A stretch of 64,000 bases of DNA, from assembly GCA_025642065.1 (NCBI GenBank), contig JAODUP010000570.1, positions 723,501-787,500 of the forward strand, written 5' to 3'. This document shows, piece by piece, positions 12,301 through 21,600 of this stretch (positions are counted from its first letter, which is position 1; every line of letters begins with the position of its first letter). The notes beneath the pieces were generated by a model that did not search any database, was not told the origin of the DNA, and saw only the letters and a list, made by a program, of their open reading frames with translations. A program made the translations under genes and the position numbers. The DNA is from Paralvinella palmiformis. Its lineage: Eukaryota; Annelida; Polychaeta; Terebellida; Alvinellidae.

Positions 12301-14298
12301 GATTCCACAAATCTGCGTCCAAGGTTTGACTGTTATATCTGTGTTATAATGGACCGCGATATAACAGGGGCCTACTGTAGTATGATTAACCTTAAAGCTG
12401 AAAATTGGTTTTGTCATAGGTGATTGCAAATATTTGTACGAATGAATAATAATAATATACCTCCTGCATCTCCTATGGAACATATTATGAGCTACGGTTC
12501 CAGTAATATATGCAACTTTAGCCATTCCCTACTAATCAAAGTAGTACAACATTTCTATAATCGCAACTGTAGATATACAAAGGATAATAGTGTTTTTTTA
12601 CAGTCGTTCCTTTGTTGAACTGTTATTTTTATTCAGTCCTGTAAATGATGGTAGGATTTGTATAATTACACTGCTTGGGTGAAATACAGTATGCTAGTTT
12701 AGTAATATGAGAACTCCATAAATTAGTAAACAATCATTAAAGGGACAGTCCACCCTCAGAAAATATTTTTTAAATATGTAAAGCTTAGAACAGTAACCAC
12801 AAATTACACAATAATAATCATGAAATATACATGATATCATAGATATAGGGAAATAATCCAAATTACTGGATTTGAAGGCGGGAAGGAGAAAACTGAAATG
12901 CTCTGATGTCACATTGGCGCTCTCTAGACTGACACAGATTATAGTTTATCTTGACCGTTAATTTCTGAGCCATTTTGAATCGTGTGGGAACCATGTAGAA
13001 TGTGCTATGACCAAACATATTATGTAAAGGTACTCACTTTTTCACTTACCTGTAACCATTTAATTTTCATTTACTTTTTAGTAAAGAGACTTCAGGGTAG
13101 CTTTATCAAGTTTGAGGCTTTGAATCGTCAGTTTCGTCCTGTAACGAAATCCTTCTCCGACTTCCCTTGTGTGAATACCACAACGCCCTTTGGCACATGT
13201 CCATTTGACCAGCCAAAGAAGGGTCATGGTTCACTTCCTGTTGAGCTGGGGACGGAGCGAGCAGAACGCGAGGAACACAACAAAGATGGTGATGAAGACA
13301 TTGGTAATGCTGAACTAAGAGAACTGGATGATTTTGCCAACACGGCTGAGCTGGGATCACCACCCGATGAGGTCGTTGGTCAAACGAGGTACGGGTCGAA
13401 GGTCAAAAATCATACTTGCAAGACAGATGCGAAGAACAGGTTTGACCATTTTATCCCCTTCGTATATTTCACCTGCCCCACAAAATCATCATTCATTGAT
13501 AAATTTTTACGTCGTGTTTGTTTTTAACATTCTGGAACATTATCTATTTCATTTGCGGCCACAGGTCAACATCAAAGAAGCTGGATAAGCTGGTTGAACC
13601 ATCGAAATCGTACACAAAGGTTGAACTCCGTCAAATAATGAAGGATAAAGTAAAGGCGGAGCTGAAATGTGGTTATTGTGAGACGTGTGAAGTAAAATAT
13701 AAAGATATTGACAAGGTTAGTGACATAGTAAAAAAAAAACGGTTCTAGTCCAGGAACCAGAATTAGAAATTTATTTTTAAAAAGCAAGTAGAATTGATAG
13801 AATAAACAAACTAATTTATTGTGTAATTCTTCATTTACTAATCTATCTTGAAGTCTGCTTATTGCTGTTGGAAGTACTTGCATTATCCCATTTCGTGTAA
13901 TGTATCATGAACTCGGTTGTTAACAAAATATGGGGAATCTACTGAATTGTTCCTTGTATCTATTACTGCATGTGTGAAACATTTCCATTTTAAAATGGAA
14001 TTCCATTTTGAGAAGGTCTGGATTAGAACATTTTTGTGACCAGTGTAAATTTAGTGAGAAAATGATGGGGGTTTGTGCGCGATGGTCATAAAAATTATAT
14101 AATAAAAATGAATTCTAAGACGTCAGAGTTGCCTCCCAGAGCTCAAAACAAACATTCATCCACCAGTATCAACAAACCAGCCTAATCAGTAATGGGTAAA
14201 TATCACTGTTTCACACGAGATGAACATACCTTTCAAATATTATGATGAAATTTAAAACAGCAAGAGGGCAAATGAAAACCGTACTGGCTGTTTTCCTA

Positions 14299-14334
<36 letters not shown>

Positions 14335-15569
14335 CAACCAAAACCAATTAATTCTGAGCCTTTAACATCATGGAATTCCGAAGGATGTACTGTTACGAAA
14401 GCCTAAATTTAATTGGCTTGTTGTTGCTCAAGTGGTTTCAGTGAAGAACTTCGATGAATTAAGTTTTTAACCCCAGCTCAGCAAAACCATGCTTAAGAGC
14501 AGTGTTGCTGCCAAGGCCGCCCCATGTATTTTTACTGAAGGAGGCTTTTTTCTTGTATTAATAAAAAAAATTCTAAGATTTTAAGGATTTTGTTTTTATC
14601 AATATTGTCAAATCAATAGTCAATAAATGTATCCATTATAAAGCATGGCTAGAGTACTTTTTAATCAGCATCGGTTGTAATATACGCAAACTGTTCACAT
14701 CTGCCAAACATACATACAGTCAAGACCCCCTTATAACACAGTCGTTGGGATCCACCGGCGTCGGCATATCTGAAGGTTGTTTCATCTTTCACTTTGTCTC
14801 ATTACCTTTGGAGGTCGCTCGGCCCATTTAGCCTACCATGTGCACAAAAGTGGCTTCAGCTACATTGTGTATTTTCTCTTTTGGTAATATTTTCAGCTTT
14901 CACCCGTGTTATTGTAATTGCAGTTGCTTGATTTTGAATTGATAAATGTTGTGTAAAAGTAATAAAGATGAGTTGAAAAGTGGGGTATACAATTCTTAAA
15001 GATAATGAATACAGACTGGCTAAATACAGTGAAATGTGCTGCTGTTGATGATGATGATCGATGTTTTACGGACACTTTTGTGCACAAGGTAGGCTAAATG
15101 GGCCGAGCGACTTCCAAAGATAATGAGACGAAGTGAAAGACGAAACAACCTTCAGATATGCCCACGCCGGGATTCGAACACGGGTGATAGTGATCTGTGG
15201 TCCAGCATGCTACCGCTAGACCACGGAGGCGCTCATGTGAAATGTGATGCTATGTTATGTCCTAATGGGGAATTTTTAGGATTTAGAAATTGCTCTGATT
15301 GTAATCAAGAACAGACTATCAATGTCTTTTTATTAACTCTCATGTTTACCTGAGAATTCTCTGTTTCAGCATGTCAAAACCGAACAGCACAGACTGTATG
15401 CCCGTCGAGCAGCTAACTATAGTAGTCTGGATCTACTGATCCAACAAGGACCTAACATGGATCAATTCCTGAATGATGTTCTTAGATATCAGCACCTACA
15501 TAAAGATGAAGCTAAAGAGATAAAGTAGGTCTTGCCAATATATAGATACACGCCCTCGCACACCAAGAC

Positions 15570-15603
<34 letters not shown>

Positions 15604-18600
15604 AGAGTCAAATGCACTAAAATATAATTTTGTATCTTTCCTTGTAGTTGCCTTATATAGTTTGCAGCAGGACACAGTGTAGTATTTCTAAAACATGAAA
15701 TCAGTTGGCTTACACATTTAACCCTTTTTATACCAAATACGCACCGATGCATAGTTGCTGCATGTTACCAAATACGCATCGGTACATAGTTACCAGCATA
15801 TTCAAGCTTAGCGCCATTTTGTGGCCATTTTGAATAAATTAATGTCCCATAGTTCCATCCTAAACCAGAACGAGGTAATATAGAGCTTCCTGTTTATTGC
15901 TAGCAAGTTTTATTATCAAATTCAGTGATTTAAAGTGTATTTTTGGAAGTTTTGTTTTTGTTGTCATTCGCTGATTCGGAGTTTTAAAGATGGCGGACAA
16001 CAGTGCACCAGAGAGCGAGGGTGGTGACATTTGTGATCTTGATGACTTCATTATAAATGATTTTGAAAGGGAAATGTCGGGTGAAGATGGTGACCCACTG
16101 ATTCGAGCCCAAGGCCATGCATTCCTGGACTTTTTAGAGGACTTGGCTAGTGAGTTAGTTGGGGACACAAGGACAGACACTGGTCCCACCACTGGTGAGG
16201 TGTCCAGAGCGTTCTTTGCAGACGCATACACTGGAACGAATGTATGCAAAGCGGCGGGTGTGTAGGAGAATGTTCTCTTTCCTCAGCATCAGGTGAGAGA
16301 GCCCAGACCACTAACTATGAATGTAAGGAATGCTCTGTGCCTCTTCACCAGAAGTGCTTAAGTGCTCACATCAACAGAGCCAACATTGGCTAACAGTTTG
16401 TAGTTGTAGTAGTTTTTGTACAGTTTGGGGTTGTAGTAGTTTTTATTTTGGAATAAAATTTACTATCTACACAGTGTATGTGTTCCTGTAATTCATTTTA
16501 TCTCTAGTAAAAAAAGAATTGATTGCAGGAAGATAATATAATGTGGTAATATCCATTTTTGTCAGTAAACCTCTTGCGAACCATTATTTCTGGACTACCG
16601 TTCTTGATAATATTGCTCATAAATTTGCTTCTGGTTACTACACAGGGATAATTCTTTTAGCAAAATGTAGCTATTGAATTCTTCTACAACTCCTCACACC
16701 AGAAACAGTCAAAAAGTGGTGCTGAATTTCAGAAATGTATTTTATTAAAATTTAAAAAAAAAATACTTCTGAATTCACTTAGTTATATCAGTAGTTGAAT
16801 AATTAGAAATGCATCAAATATGCATAGCATTGGAAAGCTGATCTTCTTAGTTTTCATTTGGTATACAACACTTGTGTATAAACAGAATTTAGTCCATGAG
16901 AAAATTGAATTGGAAACATGCCCTCTCGATTTGTTTTGATTATCCATTTTTTCCTCAATTGTTCTGGTAACATGAGCATTATTACTGGGCGGGCATCTGG
17001 TATAAAACGGGTTGAATGGACAAAGCACACAGGGTTCCTATACATCCTGGAAAATCTGGAAATTAATAAATTAATTTTCCAGGTCCTGGAAATGTCCTTG
17101 AATTTTACAAAATCAGGAAATGTCCTATGAAAACATCCACTTAGAACAAAAACACTTGAATAAATATTCTGTCTGTAGAAGAAAAACAGTACCGGTACAT
17201 AGTCTTGATAGCCCATATTAGTTAAAATTTAAATAAAAGTGGGTGGATCAGACAACTAGAAGGGGTAAGGAGGAGGCTGTACCATAAAAATGTCAATCAG
17301 TCATACATTGAATAAATATGATCTGCCTTTTCAGACATATCTTGATTTATTACCTTTAAATCTTGAAAAATGGCAATTATGTGCTGGAAATGAATATTTC
17401 CCCGGCTGTAGGAACCATGAGCGCTGTTGTTAATGTTTTATCAGTACGCTGACTGAGGAATACGAATGCACTTTTGCATATCAAACAATGGCACAATATT
17501 TGTAGTTGAACACCTTTTAGTGTCAGTACTTTGTGATTTAGCAACTAGTCAGATATTATGTATCTCGTTATAAGAAGTCTTATGTTCAGCTCCTAATGAG
17601 TCATTAAGTTATTATATTTCTCTGCACTAGGCCTTTTTAACACACTACTTATACTCAAACAGATACAGTGTGTGTGTTCATGTTCCATTAGGAAATTGTA
17701 TTGGTTACCAATTATAATTTAATCCAAGTTTTTTTTATCATAAAGTATGTCTATATAGTGTGATCTTTCATTTTATCTTATGGATTTACTCTCGTTATAT
17801 ATTTTGTGAAAATAAATTAACACTATATTGAAGACTATCATCATATATTAACAATAATAAATGGGTGGCAGTTAGTAATTGACGTTAATTTTTCCCATAG
17901 CTCAGGTGGTGAAAATTCCAGCGTCTCTTCTCCTGTTGCTGCTCCATCCAGGCCGAGACGTAGATGTCGCAGTAGTCATACCAGTCTCCGTCAGACGCTG
18001 TCAGCCATCAGTGGCCTCCTAACACAAGCATCATCGTCAGAAACAGTGGCTGCTTCATCCTCACAAAGAACAACTTCGAAACGTTCAAGTTTTTGTGCAA
18101 ACAACTTGGCATCAGAAGCATCACATGGCCGACTAGACAGAGGTTCCAAGTCATTCGGCAGGACGGTGAAAAATGAAGAGTCAGTCGAACAGGCTAGCAA
18201 AACTAAAACTGATGATGTTCCCGCACTTCCGAAGTGTTATAAAAATATATCAACCTGTGAAGTGAAGTTGATTCTCGTTAATAATCCCAATGTAATTTTG
18301 GACATGCCAAGAACGGCAAAGGTGTCGGCAAACAACATCTTGTGTAGAAGAACTGGTCTTGCAGAAACTGGTGATAGCATCCGACACTCGCCACGTCTCG
18401 TGAATCTCCGAAGTAGAATTAATTTCGAGGGTGATGCCCCCGTTTCATGTCATTTAGGAGGTGGTATGAAGCGATCCCTGTCAACAGAACATAATCAGAA
18501 GACCATTTCTAATGAGTTCTGTAACAATGATGATCAATTAACAGAGAGATGTGAAGAGTCGTGCGAAGACTGTTCTTCGCCAATAAGCAAGAACAACTCC

Positions 18601-21600
18601 TCTCTGTATTTGACGCCGCCAAGACAAGAGGAAGTGGATGATAGCAGCTTATCACCTTGGAATAGATGCCCAGCTCCTGACACCATGGTGTTATCACCAA
18701 GGATTGTTATCACGCCATTAAGGGAGACCCGTATTAGCCAATTGTTGGCAAAGAATACTCAGAATACAACAGCAGTCATCAGTGATGACACCCCGACTAA
18801 GAGCCCTGTTGTACAGAACAGGTCGATCTTGAGAAAACCTGGAGTAAAGTCGCCATTGAAGAAAGTAATTTTCTCTGAAGATCCTATCACTGCAGATAGA
18901 TTTAAGTCACTCAGTGTTGATGAGATGGATAATGAGGTTTATTTGGACAGTATTACCAAGTTGGTTTCTGATAGCTCGCCAAACACGAGACAACGAAAAT
19001 TGACAAAACATCAAGAAAGGAATCCTGTTTCGTCGTCAGACGTAGATCGTAAACATCTAGAGTTGGTTGAAGCAGTATCTACACCCAAAAAGATGCCTGG
19101 TGGATGTTCACCACAGAAACTGTCTAAAACAAAGTCACCACAAAAAATGGCTGATGAGATCTCATCGGGAAAATTCATCAGGAAACTTACCTTCAGACAG
19201 TCGCCGAGAAGTATTACGGGTAGACAGTCGCCAAGGAAAATGGCTGACAGACTGTCACCAAGGAAAATTACTGACAAACATTCACCAGAAACATTAATTA
19301 ATACACAGTCATCGAGGAAACTGACTAGCAAAACGTCACCAAGTAAAACGACTGATAAACAGTCACCACAGAAAATGACTGATAAACAGTCACCACAAAA
19401 AATGACTGATAAACAGTCACCACAGAAAATGACTGATAAACAGTTACCACGGAAAATGACTGATAAACTGTCACCAAGGAAAATGACTGATAAACAGTCA
19501 CCACGGAAAATGAATGTTAAACAGTCACCAAGGAAAATGACTGATAAACAGTCACCAAGGAAAATGGCTGTTAAACAGTCACCAAGGAAAATGACTGATA
19601 AACAGTCACCAAGGAAAATGACTGATAAACAGTTACCACGGAAAATGACTGATAAACTGTCACCAAGGAAAATGACTGATAAACAGTCACCAAGGAAAAT
19701 GACTGATAAACTGTCACCAAGGAAAATGACTGGTAAACAGTCACCAAGGAAAATGACTGATAAACTGTCACCACGGAAAATGACTGATAAACAGTCACCA
19801 AGGAAAATGACTGATAAACAGTCACCATCAAAATTTATCAAAAGATGGTCACCATGGAAACGAACTGATAGACAGTCACCACAAAAATGGATTGGCAGAC
19901 AGTCATCACAGAAAATAACTAATAATAAACACATGACTGAAAGAGAATCCCATATTAATAGACAGTCATCAAGAAAAATGACTGGTGGACAATCGCTAGA
20001 GAAAATAGGTACGAGGCAGTCACCAAGGAAAATGACTGACAGGCAGTCAACTCAGAAACCTGTTGATAAACAGTCATTAACAAAATTTACTAATACAGAG
20101 TTGCCTAGGAAATTGATCAGTAAACTGTCACCAAGGAAATTAATTGATAGACAGTCACCAAGGAAAACAAGTGAGAAACAGTCATCACAGAAACTGACCA
20201 CAGAACAGTCATCACAGAAAGAGATGAAGAAAAACAATACTCATCAGTCACTAGGGAAAGTGGCTGATAAGCAGTCACGAGCAGATTTGACTAGTGAACA
20301 ATCAGCAAATAATGACCCTTCTGGCCACTCATTACTGAAGACTTCCACTAACAGCAGGTCAGCAGAGAGATGGGGTGATGGAGCGAGAATTGCTCGTAAA
20401 CTAGAGGTTGATGCGGGTAGAGATTCATCAGAATCATATATTCCATCAGCAGTGGAGTACAGTAATGTATTGAGCTATATCCAAGAGTGGAGCATCAGCG
20501 ACGACTTGGATGTTGGAGACTTGAGTATGATTGGCGATGTGAGACACGATTGCACTGGAACATCTGAGATGATACCAGCCAGCGATAACAGCACCGACTG
20601 TCAACAGATGGCTATTACTCTGCCACCCATTAGTGTACAATTCATGGAGAGGTTCTCTCCTAGTCAGGATGCTGACAATATTGTATCATCCCCAATTTTC
20701 ATCCCTCATTACAACAGCCCATACAAAGACTCGGACAAATCTGATGGCTGGGACAGTCAGGTGGAGAGCTTCTTGAATCAGTTCGATGAGACGAAGTCGC
20801 CATCTGTTGGAGGCAATTCACTCTGTGCCTCCATGCCTGGGATGCTGGTCGTGGGAGACAGCAAACGAAGTCCACTTTGTGAGTTGGAACGATTGTCTGG
20901 TGGCGTTAAGGAGGGTAATGCGTCACCAGAAATGGGACGCCAATTATTTGCCCGTACGAGGATCGGTAAGAGATCTTTAGATTGTAAAATCAGATCACCT
21001 CATCCCCTAAAGAGGAGTCCTCTTGGTGAACCTGTGTGTTGTTCCACGCCATCTAGAGCTGGGAGACTGGTGGATGAGAATAGTGATTGTAAAGTGATGT
21101 TGAAGAAACAGACGTCCGAGACATCTCGGGATGTTAACATTCGGGGGAATAGGTCACGTGGTGTGCATTTAAATCGCTTACAGAATAAGACTCAGTGTTC
21201 TACGGTCTGTCGGTCCTCCCACCTGCCAGGCCACAGACTTCACAACAAGTTTGATTACTGGCAGTTAAGCAAGCGTTTCCGCACATCAAACCACATCATG
21301 GTACCAAAGTTGATCTCTGGTGGGAAATCTAAATCTCTACCTTGTGTGGAAACTGCAAAGGAAAGCATCAGCAATCCGTCAGCCAGGTCTCACCAATCCC
21401 TGGGTGCAGATGAAAGCTGCTATTCATTTTCATCTCCAGAAAAGATTCCGTCTGATAAGACCAGAAGTTCATCCTCAGTTGCTGCCAGCAGAAGATGTGG
21501 GTTATGGCTGGAAAGTAGTCAGAACCTCGGTCATGCCGTACCTTCATCTGAAACGGAATCTACAGACTTTTCTTACCAAAGTCAGCACATCGTACCAAAG

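Larger units (their letters stand above)
10308..13081 (+). other. DBF4 intron (2.8 kb) with DNA-transposon remains
   Basis: No exon was found inside. It carries a complete pogo/Tigger-like non-autonomous element, a truncated relative at 12,215-12,377 and a truncated TTAA MITE at 12,741-12,918. Confidence 0.6.
13716..15369 (+). other. DBF4 intron (1.65 kb) with two opposed SINE copies
   Basis: It contains a GAT microsatellite, a headless SINE A on the + strand (14,755-14,856) and a complete SINE A on the - strand (15,043-15,236). No exon was seen. Confidence 0.6.
15722..17011 (+). mobile_element. Internally deleted piggyBac-like transposon
   Basis: The left end CCCTTTTTATACCA follows TTAA (15718-15721). 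The right end, read on the other strand, is CCCGTTTTATACCA, bordered by TTGA, a one-base decay of TTAA. Sub-terminal direct repeats ACCAAATACGCA occur at about 15,732 and 15,769. At about 1.3 kb it is far shorter than an autonomous piggyBac (2.4 kb or more). It still encodes an acidic N-terminal segment and a C-terminal Cys/His cluster, so the DDD catalytic core appears to have been deleted. It lies in the last DBF4 intron. Confidence 0.8.

Noticed and set aside
15123..15353. 76-codon frame with a RRDSNTGDSDLWS-type translation
   Set aside because: It is the antisense translation of a SINE; the same peptide pattern appears at other SINE copies (for example 51.4 and 63.8 kb).
19011..19934. 307-codon open frame on the - strand
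   Set aside because: It is the antisense of the DBF4 27-base array; the repeat period is a multiple of three, so all units stay open. The repeated LSVIFLGDC translation has no independent support.
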